64,000 nt of DNA from Tepidisphaera sp. GTDB lineage: Bacteria > Planctomycetota > Phycisphaerae > Phycisphaerales > UBA1924. Under the pieces are notes generated by a model. It was not told the origin of the DNA. It saw nothing but the letters and a program-made list of their open reading frames with translations, and did not search any database. How positions within the stretch are numbered: the first letter of the stretch is position 1; every line of letters begins with the position of its first letter. Where the stretch lies: NCBI GenBank assembly GCA_016124375.1, contig WGNV01000001.1, positions 124,001 to 188,000 of the forward strand. Direction: 5' to 3'. Positions 1 to 9,807 of the stretch are shown piece after piece. A program made the position numbers and the translations under genes.

Positions 1-3000
1 TTGGAGGAGAAGTGGAAGGACAGGCCGCCGCTGGGCGAGGAGACGTTCTGGAACGTGGAGGTGAGGGAGGAGATAAGGCTGGAGACGATGTAGTCCTGCA
101 GGGTCTGGCCGTTGTTGGCATCACCGACGAAGCCCAGGGCCCGGACATCGAGCGGGGCGATCTGGGTGGTGGCGTTGCCGGTCTCGAGCCAGTTGATCGT
201 GCCGCCCTCGGTTTCGATCAGCACGTTCTGGACCGAGCGAATGGCCTGCCCGGTGCCGGCGGTGGTGACGACGATCTGGTAGTCGGTGTTGTTGGAGCCC
301 TGGATGTAGACGGCGAAGGTGCCGGCGACGCCCGGCTGACCCTGACGGCTGGGCGCGATGAAGTCGATGTAGAAGTCGCCGTTGGCGTCGTATCCGTAGG
401 TGGTCGAGCCGTTGGTGGCGATGACCGTGTTGGGCGTGCCGCCGAAGGGCTTGAAGTCGCTGGGGCTGAAGACCAGCGAGGCGTCGTTCACCGAGGTGGA
501 GTTGGAGGTATCGAACAGGCCGAACTGCACCGTGCCGCGGTTGTCGGCGAGGGTGACGGGGTCGGCCGCGCCCAGGATCGAGCCCAGGTCGGTCAGGCGG
601 ACGGAGATCCGCATGTGGGTGCCGGGGGCGATCGCCTGGCGATTGTTGAGGTGGAAGACGTCGGCGTCGGGGAAGATGTCGGTCGGAACGCCCGCGTGCC
701 CGGTGGGGCCGATGGCGCTGCTGATGGTGTTGGTGAGCGTGCCCGCGGCGTCACGCGACGAGACGACGCCGTTGCCGTTGGAACCGGTCACCACGTCGTC
801 GGCGGTGTTCGGCACCCCGTCGGCCCCGACGTTCAGCGTGAAGGTGAAGTTGCCCACGATGATGCTGGAGCGGTCGTCGGCGGTGCCGAAGAGCCCGTCG
901 GTGCCGGCGAACTGGATCGGCGGCGGGGCGTTGACGACCGGCGTCCCGTTGCCGGCGTTGGTGGTCGAGGTGAAGCCCGAGTTGGCGTCGTCGAAGATCT
1001 CGACGGAGAAGTTGTAATCACCGATGCTGCCCGGCACGAAGATCTCGGGGTTGTTCACCGTGGCGGTGCTGGTGATCGAGTTGGCCGAACCCACCACGAT
1101 GTAGTAGGTGCCGGTGGTCAGGATCAGGTAGTTGGCGGGGAAGCTCTGCTGCAGGTTGTCGGAGGTCGGCGTCGGCAGGCTGATGGCGTCGTTGGAGGGC
1201 GCGAGGTTGGTCACGGCCTGGCCCGCGGAATCGATCAGCGTGAGGCCGGCCCGGTTGGCGGCACCCGAAAGGGCGCCCAGACGCAGGATCTGCCCGGCCT
1301 GGAGCGTGACGGCGTAGACGTCCGAGTCACCGGCGAGGCGGAAGAAGTTGGTGTCGTTGTCGGGGTGGTCACCGATGTAGCCGCGGATGGTGGTCGTGGT
1401 GTTGATCTCGGGCAACCCGTCGGGCGTGTTGTGGTTGTCGAGCACCACGTTGAGGTTGACCGGGCCGTAGAAGTCGACCCGGGTGCCGCCCGTGGTGGTG
1501 CTGACGCCCGGAGTGATCTTGTCGCCCGCGTCGCCGATCTGAGCGTCGCCCCGGTAGTCGTCGTTGGTGGCTTCGGTGAAGCCGTTGCCGTTGCCGTCGA
1601 GGCGCTGGCTGACGAGCTGGGGACGGAGGATGTTGGCCGCCAGGCGGAACTGGTAGACACCCGGGCCGGGCTGGCTGGGCACCTGGGGCAGGTTTCGGGA
1701 GGTGATGCTGCGGCTGAAGCGGACGGTGGCGGTGAAGTTAGCCGCGTTGTACGACACGGTGTAATCCGTACCTTCGACCAGCGTGATGAAGGTCTGCCCG
1801 GCGGAGCCGCGAATCTCCGAGACGCTGAGGGCGGCCGAGAGGGTGCTGGCGTTGATGGGCTGGTTGAAGACGATGTTGGCCGAGTAGGTGTTGCTGTTGA
1901 CGGACACGACCAGGTCCGAGACCTGCAGGGGCTGGGGGATGGGCAGGGGCGCGGCGACCTGGAAGTTGGTGGCGCCGGGGGTCTGGCCCAGGCCGATGAT
2001 CGTGCCGCCGATGCTGACCGTGCCGAGCGTGCCGGTGGATTCGATGCGGTAGGCCTCGCTGTTGCGAGTGGAGCCGACGACCACGCCGCCGATGGTGACC
2101 GCGCCGATGGTGCTGCGGCCGGGGGCGATGAGGTCATCGGAGGAGCCGAAGTAGCCGTCGGGCCCGCGATTGAACCCGGCGACGATGCTGGTGGAGGGGA
2201 TGTTGCCGCTGATGTTGACCGAGCCGATGGTGCCGGTCGAGACGGTGTCTGCCGCCAGGCCCGTGCCGCCGAAGAAGGCATCGGAGCCGAGATCGACGCC
2301 GGCGGCGAAGGAGCTGCGGCTGGCGTCGCCGACGACGGAGACCGAGCCGATGGAGTCGCCGGCGGCGACGACGACCGAGTTGGTGCCGGCCGAGGCGGTG
2401 AAGGAGCCGAGCGTGCTGCCCGCGCGGACGTTGGTGTTGGTGGAAGCGCCGCTGAGCGTGACGCTGGCGATGTCGCGATCAACGCTGATGTTGCCGGTGG
2501 AGCGCCCGCCCACGGAAATGGTGCCGGCGGTGAGGAGGTTGATGGTCGGCTTGCTGCTGCCCGAGGAGGTGGCGAAGTCGCCGCTGACGCGCACGCTGCC
2601 GGCCGAGCGGGCGGTGATCGATCCGCCCTGGAAGTTGGCGAAGGTGAAGCTGGCGGCCGCGTCGCCGATGCTGATCGAGCCCGTGCCCGAGTAGTTGGCG
2701 AAGCTGACGGCGCCGACCGAGCCATCGACCACGATGTCGGAATCACCGGTGAGGTTGGTGTTCTGGAACGTGATGGCGCCCAGCGAGGCGTCGTCGTTGG
2801 TGACGATGTCGAAGTCGGCCAGCGAGCCCGTGCTCGACGAAACCGTGACGTTGGTCGCGCCCGTGCCGTTGCGGATCGTGAGCAGACCGGTCGAGGCGTT
2901 GAAGAACGACTGGCCGGGGCCCGAGACGTTGATGGTGACGGTGCCGGTCCCGTAGTTGAAGGTGCGGCTGCCCGAGAACGAGGTGCCGGGCGTGCCGGAG

Positions 3001-6000
3001 CCCGAGTCGATCTGCGGGTTGGCGTTGGGCAGGTTGGTGCCGCCCCGGATCAGGCGGTTGTCGGTGTTCACGCTGCCGGCCAGGATGTCGCCGAACGCCG
3101 AGACGTTGGTGACCGGGCCGGTGAGGGCCAGCGTAGCGATGGTGGAGAAGCCCTGGGCGGTGGTGTCGTCGGCGGTGTTGTACACCCCGTCGGCCCCGGC
3201 GTTGATGCCCGCGGAGAAGGTGGAGTCGGTGGTCGAGCCGTTGATGGTGACCAGGCTGATGTTGCCGCTCTTGATGACGTCGGCCTTGTCGCCCGTGCCG
3301 CCCGGGCGGTTGTCGGCCCCGAGGCTGACGACGCCCGCGATGAACGCGGTGTTGCTGACGTTGCCCGTGATGGTGACGGAGGCGATGTTGTCGCCCGCGG
3401 CGAAGAAGCTGCCGATGCCGGCGGACAGATCGTCGTTGCGGACGTCGCCGGTGATGGTGATGGAGGTGATGACGCGCTTGGCGAAGAAGGACGACTCGAA
3501 GACGCTGCCGTTGCTCACGACGATCGAGGTGATGTTGCGCCCGGCGATGATGCTGGGGCCCTGGTAGTCGGCGTTCTGATCCACGCCCGGGGGGAGCTGG
3601 TTGCGGTTGGCGTCGTAGCTGATGGCCGCGGACGACGCGGGGTTGATGCCGATGTCGCCGAAGACCCCGTCGGTGCCGCCCGAGACCCGCAGGGCGGTGA
3701 TATCGAAGTCGGCGTAGACATCGCCGAAGAGCGAACCGTTGGTGATCGTGAAGGAGCCGATGCTGCCGTCGTAGGCGCCGACGGTGGCGCCGGCGAGGAA
3801 CGAGCCGTTGGTGATCGCCACGGAGGTGATGCCTCCGGTGTAGCTGAGCACGCTGCCCGCGAAGTCGCCCGCGACCGAGACGCTGCCGATGGTGCTGAAG
3901 GAGATGATCGAGCCCCGACCGATCTGGCTGTTGCCGGGCTTGTCGACCGCGCCGCCCAGCGTGACGGTGCCGATGGAGCCGCCGACACGCAGGTCGGAGT
4001 AGAGCTGGCCGTTGGGCGCGGCCGCGCTGCCCAGCGTGCCCCTGACCAGGATGACGCCCGCGGCGCCGCGGGTGCCGATGTCGCGCCCGGCGATGATCGA
4101 GCCGATGTTGCCCGAGATGTCGGCGGTGATGGCGACGCTGCCGGCGGCGGCGGTGAGGGTGCCCACGTTGCCGCGGGGCCCGGTCGTCGTGATGCTGGCC
4201 GTCAGATCACCCCCGGTGACGGAGATGGTGCCGATGGGGCCGGTGGCGGAGATCTGCCCGGCGATGCCGGTGAGCGCCGTGATGGTTCCCAGAGAGCCGT
4301 CGGGGCCGGTGAGGGCGATGATCGAATCCGAGATGCGGTTGCCGGCGGTCAGGGTGTTGATGGTGTTGGACACCGTGACGTTGGACGACTGGAGGTTGTT
4401 GCCGATGGAGACGGTGGGGATGGAGCCCGCGATCACCGCGGAGGCGCGGACGTCGCGGGTGATGTTGAAGCCGCGAATCTCGCCCGAGACGTTGACGTTG
4501 GAGCGGAGGAGGTTGATCGCCGTCAGGTTCTGGCGGATGTCGCCCAGCACGGTGATGGTGAGATCGGAGATGTCGGCGGTGGTGGTGATCCGCTCGATGT
4601 TGGAGCCGACCAGGATCATGTTCTCGCGCACGCTCAGCAGGTTGCCGTTGAGCGTCGAGTTGCTGAAGCCCAGCGTGGCGTTGACCGAGTTGATCGAGGT
4701 GCTGGCCTCGACGGTGGAGGCGTCGAAGCGCCCGGTGATGTTCACGTCGCCGATGTTGGCGCCCGCGATGGTGGACGAGAGCAGGTCGCCGTTGTTGATG
4801 TTGATCGTGCTGATCCGCCCGCGGTTGGCGTTGTCGTCGCCGTAGTTGTAGCTGATCCAGAAGTTGTCGATGTTGCGCGAGCCGATGTACGCATCGCGGA
4901 TGCTGCCCGAGTTGACGGTGATGTTGTTGATGCCGTCGGTGGCGACGCCGGTCTTGTCGTTCAGGACGGTGTTGGCGGCATCGATGATGCCGCTGATGAC
5001 GGCGCCGGTGGTACGGATGCTGCGGATCTGCAGGATGTCGTTGGCCGCGAAGATGCCGGAGGTGGCCAGCGGGGCGCTGTTGCCAGTCAGGCCGTCGCCG
5101 ATCTGGATGTCGCCCAGGTCGAAGGCGTAGATGGACCCGGTGATCCCGCGGAAGTTGTTGAGCGAAGCGACGTTGTCGGAGTTGGCGTTGACGAGGGTGA
5201 GCGTGGCGGTGGCGCCTTCGAGGATGATGTCGCCGATGGAGCCCTTGGCGCGGATCTCCTGCACGTTGCCGCCACGAACCACCACGCCGTTGAGGAAGCC
5301 ATCGATGGGCGACCCGACGTCGTCGACGTAGGCGTTGCCGCCGTTGAAGTTGTCGCTGTTGATCGGGCGGTAGATACGGGTCGGGGAGGCGTCGTTGTCA
5401 AGGAAGCCCGCGGCCGCGCTGAAGCCGAGCGCATCGCCGACGGCGGTCGTGAGGTTGCCGGACAGGCCGAGGTAGGGCGCGATGCTGGTGGGGCCCCAGA
5501 CGGGGAGCTGGGTGGAGCCGATGTTGCCGTAGACGTCGATGGTGTTGATGGAATCGACGTCGATGGCGACGATGTCGCCGCCGGGCGTGCTGTTGAGGAT
5601 TCGGTCGAGCGCGGCCCCGCCCGCGCCGCCGCCACCGCCGCCACCCGCGCCGCCGGTGACGCCGGTGATGCGGTAGACGTCGACCTTGACGTCGCCGGTG
5701 ATCTGGACCTGGGACTGCGGGTTGGTGCCGGTGATGATGATGCGACCGATGCTGACGATGCCGGTGGGGGTTGTGCTGCCGCCGCCACCACCCGCGCCGC
5801 CGCCGCCGCCACCACCGGTCGTGGCCATGGGCGAGATGTGGAGGATGCCGCCGAAGGAGAGATCGACGGTGATGGAGCCGATGGCGACACCCTGGGAGCC
5901 GTCGATGGAAAGGACGCGGACGGAGCCGACGACGACGTTGTCGGGAGCGTTCTCGACGTAGATCTGCACGCGGGCGCCGCCGTCATCGATGATGTTGATG

Positions 6001-9000
6001 GGCGTGCTGCCAACGAGATCCAGGCGTGAGTCGACGCTGGCGGAGGTGTCGATCTTGGGGGCGTCGAAGAAGCGGACGTCGGAGCCCGCGCCGGTGGTGA
6101 TGGAGACCGGGCGGGAGCCGTAGATGCCGGACCGAACGTCGGCAGTGTCGGTGTAGACATCCTGGCTGACCAGGAAGGCGCCGATGCGGGAGCCGGGCGA
6201 GGTATTGATCTGGAGCGAGGGGCCGTAGACGTGGAACCCGACGCGGAACTCGCCGATGTCGCCCGAGCCGCCGTTGGTGCCGGTGTTGATGCTGACGGTG
6301 ACGGTGTTGGGCGCCAGTGGAGCGCGGGGGTCAGTCTCATCCTGATCCATGCCGATGCCGCCCCGCACGTCGATCAGGCCGATGCGTCCGCCGATGTTGA
6401 AGGTGATGAAGTTGAGGTCGCCCTGGTTGGGGGTGGCCCCGCCCTGCGCGAGCTGCGAGCCGCCCGCGGCCGGCGAAAGCCCGGTGTACACGGTGCCCAG
6501 GTCTCCGCCCGCGCGAACGGTGATGCGGGCGGCGCCGCCCGGGTTGGCCGGGCCGCCGATGTCCGAACCGGCGGTGATGTTGTAGATCGTGCCCGGGGTG
6601 GTGATGGCCCCGCCCGAGAAGGTCATGACGTTGTTCGCGTTGGCGCTGGTGTTGATGTAGCCGGTGGGGTCGCTGTCCATGCCCATGTCGGTGGCGATGC
6701 CGGTGCCGACGCGGATGGAGCCGATGTTGCCCGAGAGCACGTTGACGGAGTTGCCGCCGGGCGTGGTGTTGTTCACGTTGACGAAGCCCGAGCCCGCGCC
6801 GGTGCGATACGAGCCCAGCGAGGTGGTCGCCATGCCCGACACGTTGATGGCGTAGGAGGAGAGATTGGCGTTGGGGTCGTTGCCCTGCGGGTCGCTGACG
6901 ACGAGGTAGTACACGCCGGGGCCGGTCGGGCGATAGCGCACTTCGATGGAGCCGAAGCGGGTGTTGCCGCCGCCGTTCTGGCGGGCCTGAGACTGCTGCG
7001 GGGCGGCGAGCGTTCGCCCGTCCTGATCGACGATGCGGTAGTAGAGGTTGCCCGAGGCGTCGCTGCCCTCGATCACGATGTCGTGCGAACCGTCGGCCGC
7101 GAAGGCGTAGACGTCGGCGGAATCTTCGGCCGAGGTGACGTTGCGCCCGGAGAGGTCGCCGTGGACCGTCACGGTGGAGGAGGATGAGCCGATCCACTCG
7201 GCGCCCATGATCGAATCGTTGCGGTACCAGGTCGAGCCGAAGACCACGGCGAGGTCGTTGTTGCGGAACACGTCGGTGGGCTGACGCGTGACGTAGTTGG
7301 TGTTCTGCAGGTTCGACAGGATCACATCGCGGATCTGCGCCGTGGTGCCCAGCGGGTGGACGAACTCGCGCTCGTAGTAGTTCACGTTGTCGCGGGCGGG
7401 GCGGGTGATGGGCGAGGAGGTGTCGCCGATCACCGTCACGTCAACCAGGCTGCGCCCGGCAATGGCGACCTCGCCCAGCGTGCGACCGACCACCAGCTGC
7501 GAGCCGGTCTTGTAGATGTCGTCCACGCGCTGATTCTGCTGGCCTGTGAACGCCGGGTCGGGCGACCATTCGCCCGCGTCGGAGCCGAAGATCACCTGGC
7601 CGGCGTCGCCGGCGACCGTCAGCGAGCCCAGCTGATAGCCGACGGCGTACTTGTCCACGGCACCCTGGATGTTCGAGGAGCCGAACACCACGCCGTCGAC
7701 GTACACCGTGCCGATCGAGCCGTTGACGAAAATGCCCTGGTCGGAGCGGGTGTAGCCCGAGACCACCGTGCGGTTGGCCTGATCGATCACGCCAGGAATG
7801 TTGGGCAGGCGCCCGGGTTGGTACGTCTGGGTGCTGGTGCTGTCGCGCACGAAGGGCGAACCGACCACCACCGAGCCGTTCCCGGTGGGCAGGCCCGACA
7901 CGGTGATCTGCCCGTTCTGCACGCGCGAGATGAACCCGAACCCGTCGCTGGTCCACTGGTTGAAGAGCCCCTGGGTGGTGCTGACGATCGTCGCCTCAAA
8001 GCCGTTCTGGAAGAAATCGCTGGTGTTGCTCTGCGTGGTCGCAGAGTTGATGGTGATGCCCCACAGCGTGAAGGCGGTGCGCGAATCGGTGCCGTTGAGG
8101 GTGATGCTGCCGATGCCGTCGTTGAAATCGGGCACGCCGTCGTCGGCGCCCGTGATGATCGGCACCGTGCCGCCGACGGGAATGCCGATCGCGATCGTCT
8201 GGACCATGTCGCGGCCATGCAGGTCGCGGAAGGTGGCCGAGGCCCCCACCGGTCCGGACAGAATGGCCACAGCGCCATAGGTGGCCTGCGACGGAATCTG
8301 GTAGTTCCCCGCCGGCTCCTGGAAGATCACCTGCGTGACCCGGTACGCCGGGTTCACCTGCACCGAGTTGGCCGTGGACCGGAACCGGACCTGACTGAAT
8401 CCGCTGGCCAGGTTGAACGTGTACGTGCCGATGCCGAGCGCCGCATTGTCGCCAGGGTTATTCGAAATCAGGTTGCGCAGCGCCTGGCCGGTGAAGCTCG
8501 CGACCACGGCACCGTTCTGATCCAGGAGCTCCGCGATGGTGCGGTCGGTATCCAGGCCCGTGTTGTCGTTGGTCAGTTCCGCGCGAATATCGACGCGTGC
8601 CTGAGAGGTGGTTCTGCGCATGCGCCGACCGGTCATGGAGTCCGGCGTCGACCAATACGCGTAGGCGATCTGCTCGCCGACCTGATCCTGGACGACGCGG
8701 ATCCAGCGGTCGGTCTGCTGGGTGCTGGGAGGCTGGATCGACACATCCGACGGCGGCTGAATGTTGTGAACGACCTGGATCGACCCGTTGCCGTTGGCCG
8801 GCAGGAACACGCCGCTGGGCAGGTTGGGGGTGGGGTTGACCTGGGTGAGGTCGGTTGCGATGTCGGTCGGCGTGCCGGTGCCGGGGGTGAAGTTGGAGTC
8901 GAGGATCGGGAGGGCGTAGCCGAAGTAGGCCCGCACGGTGCCGATGCCGGTGGCGGGGTCGACCGAGTCGGCGGTCACCGTGAGCGAGAAGAGCATCTGG

Positions 9001-9161
9001 CGGGGCTCGAGGGGTTCCACCAGGGGACGCTCGGTGCGCGAAGCCAGACCTTGTGCCTGTCCGGCCTTGCCGCTGAGGTTCAGGAGACCCGCGGCCCCTC
9101 CGTTCTTGCTGCGGCGGCCCGAACGAAGATAGCGATTGCCCGTGCTGTGCTTGCGACCCAT
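1..9161 (-). CDS. giant LEPR-xLL surface protein, 3' end outside window
   Basis: One uninterrupted minus-strand frame runs from an ATG at 9161 to the window edge, giving 3,053 codons with no stop. AGGAG lies about 6 nt before the ATG. The N-terminus is basic and has LEPRQMLF at residues 51-58, the sorting-type motif known at the start of large planctomycete surface proteins. A PPC-like segment follows (roughly residues 680-770). Two glycine tracts lie near residues 1115-1180. After these come more than a thousand residues of short beta-rich repeats of the type GSIGSVTVTG, with several GADGxxxTADD-like segments, probably a beta-helix or beta-solenoid. A second PPC-like segment (DVYAVTLQAGQ) lies near 1.35 kb. 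Likely exported and displayed on the cell surface. The ligand and exact function are not visible. Confidence 0.85.
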   Translation of the reverse strand, partial: MGRKHSTGNRYLRSGRRSKNGGAAGLLNLSGKAGQAQGLASRTERPLVEPLEPRQMLFSLTVTADSVDPATGIGTVRAYFGYALPILDSNFTPGTGTPTDIATDLTQVNPTPNLPSGVFLPANGNGSIQVVHNIQPPSDVSIQPPSTQQTDRWIRVVQDQVGEQIAYAYWSTPDSMTGRRMRRTTSQARVDIRAELTNDNTGLDTDRTIAELLDQNGAVVASFTGQALRNLISNNPGDNAALGIGTYTFNLASGFSQVRFRSTANSVQVNPAYRVTQVIFQEPAGNYQIPSQATYGAVAILSGPVGASATFRDLHGRDMVQTIAIGIPVGGTVPIITGADDGVPDFNDGIGSITLNGTDSRTAFTLWGITINSATTQSNTSDFFQNGFEATIVSTTQGLFNQWTSDGFGFISRVQNGQITVSGLPTGNGSVVVGSPFVRDSTSTQTYQPGRLPNIPGVIDQANRTVVSGYTRSDQGIFVNGSIGTVYVDGVVFGSSNIQGAVDKYAVGYQLGSLTVAGDAGQVIFGSDAGEWSPDPAFTGQQNQRVDDIYKTGSQLVVGRTLGEVAIAGRSLVDVTVIGDTSSPITRPARDNVNYYEREFVHPLGTTAQIRDVILSNLQNTNYVTRQPTDVFRNNDLAVVFGSTWYRNDSIMGAEWIGSSSSTVTVHGDLSGRNVTSAEDSADVYAFAADGSHDIVIEGSDASGNLYYRIVDQDGRTLAAPQQSQARQNGGGNTRFGSIEVRYRPTGPGVYYLVVSDPQGNDPNANLSSYAINVSGMATTSLGSYRTGAGSGFVNVNNTTPGGNSVNVLSGNIGSIRVGTGIATDMGMDSDPTGYINTSANANNVMTFSGGAITTPGTIYNITAGSDIGGPANPGGAARITVRAGGDLGTVYTGLSPAAGGSQLAQGGATPNQGDLNFITFNIGGRIGLIDVRGGIGMDQDETDPRAPLAPNTVTVSINTGTNGGSGDIGEFRVGFHVYGPSLQINTSPGSRIGAFLVSQDVYTDTADVRSGIYGSRPVSITTGAGSDVRFFDAPKIDTSASVDSRLDLVGSTPINIIDDGGARVQIYVENAPDNVVVGSVRVLSIDGSQGVAIGSITVDLSFGGILHISPMATTGGGGGGGAGGGGGSTTPTGIVSIGRIIITGTNPQSQVQITGDVKVDVYRITGVTGGAGGGGGGGAGGAALDRILNSTPGGDIVAIDVDSINTIDVYGNIGSTQLPVWGPTSIAPYLGLSGNLTTAVGDALGFSAAAGFLDNDASPTRIYRPINSDNFNGGNAYVDDVGSPIDGFLNGVVVRGGNVQEIRAKGSIGDIILEGATATLTLVNANSDNVASLNNFRGITGSIYAFDLGDIQIGDGLTGNSAPLATSGIFAANDILQIRSIRTTGAVISGIIDAANTVLNDKTGVATDGINNITVNSGSIRDAYIGSRNIDNFWISYNYGDDNANRGRISTININNGDLLSSTIAGANIGDVNITGRFDASTVEASTSINSVNATLGFSNSTLNGNLLSVRENMILVGSNIERITTTADISDLTITVLGDIRQNLTAINLLRSNVNVSGEIRGFNITRDVRASAVIAGSIPTVSIGNNLQSSNVTVSNTINTLTAGNRISDSIIALTGPDGSLGTITALTGIAGQISATGPIGTISVTGGDLTASITTTGPRGNVGTLTAAAGSVAITADISGNIGSIIAGRDIGTRGAAGVILVRGTLGSAAAPNGQLYSDLRVGGSIGTVTLGGAVDKPGNSQIGRGSIISFSTIGSVSVAGDFAGSVLSYTGGITSVAITNGSFLAGATVGAYDGSIGSFTITNGSLFGDVYADFDITALRVSGGTDGVFGDIGINPASSAAISYDANRNQLPPGVDQNADYQGPSIIAGRNITSIVVSNGSVFESSFFAKRVITSITITGDVRNDDLSAGIGSFFAAGDNIASVTITGNVSNTAFIAGVVSLGADNRPGGTGDKADVIKSGNISLVTINGSTTDSTFSAGINAGADGVYNTADDTTAQGFSTIATLALTGPVTNVSAFGDILAGSVNTDNRLIRGGTNLPNANPQIDSGSGTPGTSFSGSRTFNYGTGTVTINVSGPGQSFFNASTGLLTIRNGTGATNVTVSSSTGSLADFDIVTNDDASLGAITFQNTNLTGDSDIVVDGSVGAVSFANYSGTGSISIGDAAASFTFANFQGGSITARSAGSVRVSGDFATSSGSSKPTINLLTAGTISVGGRSTGNISVDRDIASVTLSGASTNTNVRAGSTLGSFTASAGTNSVVVAAGDSIGSVSVVGDASRSSFAAGVDLGSDAFFGGTGLAADTVSTGTIGSVNISGNIPSTSIVAGFNRGPDGYFGSSDDLIAPGRSTIGAVTIGGVVVGSTRNSEAYRIESTGTLGTVSIGGTIIGLGQTPGATNFQVAAPLPIPQPLQVSDLVVSVNSNTYSANIVFNQPINASTLSAALSVSEIRGSAGQTFITLVEGTDYTVSYNAANFTATVRFSRSITSRNLPQVPSQPGPGVYQFRLAANILRPQLVSQRLDGNGNGFTEATNDDYRGDAQIGDAGDKITPGVSTTTGGTRVDFYGPVNLNVVLDNHNTPDGLPEINTTTTIRGYIGDHPDNDTNFFRLAGDSDVYAVTLQAGQILRLGALSGAANRAGLTLIDSAGQAVTNLAPSNDAISLPTPTSDNLQQSFPANYLILTTGTYYIVVGSANSITSTATVNNPEIFVPGSIGDYNFSVEIFDDANSGFTSTTNAGNGTPVVNAPPPIQFAGTDGLFGTADDRSSIIVGNFTFTLNVGADGVPNTADDVVTGSNGNGVVSSRDAAGTLTNTISSAIGPTGHAGVPTDIFPDADVFHLNNRQAIAPGTHMRISVRLTDLGSILGAADPVTLADNRGTVQFGLFDTSNSTSVNDASLVFSPSDFKPFGGTPNTVIATNGSTTYGYDANGDFYIDFIAPSRQGQPGVAGTFAVYIQGSNNTDYQIVVTTAGTGQAIRSVQNVLIETEGGTINWLETGNATTQIAPLDVRALGFVGDANNGQTLQDYIVSSLISSLTSTFQNVSSPSGGLSFHFSS

Positions 9162-9565
9162 GACAACTCCTCGTGCATCCACCAACGTCCCGTGACGCGA
9201 GTACGTCGCGCCGACGTTCTGACATCAAGGCTCCGAGTGTACGGAAGCCCGCGGCCATGCCGCGGCAGCGTCCGCCACCGCCGTGCGTTCGTTACCTCTT
9301 GGCCCTCGTGCGCGCCGTTCGCGGCCGTTGGGCCGCGTCGTTGCGCTCGCGCGCCCGCGGCCTTTGCAGACCGCCGCGCGATGCTTCGTAAGGCCTCGAC
9401 ACAGCCCGGGGCGCGCTGCCCCGGCCCGTGCGTCGCTGCGTAGATTACACCACCTCGCCCGAACATACAAGTGGCCCCCCCGCAACCGCCGGGCCCGCCG
9501 CCGACACCCCCCACGCCCGCTCGAACCCGACGCCCCAGCCTCACGATTACGCCAGCGAATATGCA

Positions 9566-9586
9566 TAAAAACCCCGACAGGTCGGG
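9566..9586 (-). terminator. candidate intrinsic terminator or attenuator in leader
   Basis: On the minus strand CCCGAC and GTCGGG form a short stem with a 2-4 nt loop, directly followed by G and five T. It sits upstream of the giant surface gene rather than after a gene. It could end a short RNA of about 125 nt or attenuate the surface gene. The stem is short. Confidence 0.35.
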
Positions 9587-9698
9587 TCTTTGGCGTTTGA
9601 GCGATTTGCAGGCTTTCTGATTCAATGGCGTTTTAGGCATATTCGAACAGCTTTATCCGTTGAGCATTCCAGGCCAAAGGATCATTTAGTTATAGGAC

Positions 9699-9707
9699 AT
9701 TGTACCA
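9699..9707 (-). promoter_or_regulatory. candidate extended -10 promoter
   Basis: The minus strand reads TGG followed by TACAAT, an extended -10 arrangement matching five of six -10 bases. No good -35 is visible. A transcript from here would run through the hairpin at 9566-9586 and then about 400 nt of leader into the giant surface gene. Confidence 0.3.
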
Positions 9708-9807
9708 AACTCTTTCCTTACGCCATCTATCCACAGACTGTCCCCAGGCTGGCATTTCCGGGCCTGCCCGCACAGACTGCCGAAACGGCGCGGGCAATCC
9801 GCCGAAA

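Larger units (their letters stand above)
9162..9807. other. divergent intergenic region with AT-rich island
   Basis: This 646-nt gap separates the giant surface gene (minus) from a membrane protein gene (plus). 9162-9560 is very GC-rich and shows no convincing gene. 9560-9735 is clearly AT-richer than its surroundings and holds a minus-strand extended -10 motif and a minus-strand hairpin with a T tract, listed separately. A single DnaA-box-like CTATCCACA is at 9727-9735. Promoters for both flanking genes presumably lie here. Confidence 0.5.

Noticed and set aside
12..6029. 2,005-codon plus-strand open frame
   Set aside because: It shares codon boundaries with the giant minus-strand gene and is a mirror of it: its translation is Asp/Gly/Val/Ala-biased without domains, and the minus frame has a signal-type start and recognisable repeats.
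7356..9443. 695-codon plus-strand open frame
   Set aside because: Same antisense phase as the giant gene; no motif, and it crosses the giant gene's start.
9727..9735. DnaA-box-like CTATCCACA, also at 48446-48454, as a replication origin
   Set aside because: Each site is single, off consensus by one base, with no box cluster, dnaA or dnaN gene nearby; no origin can be supported.
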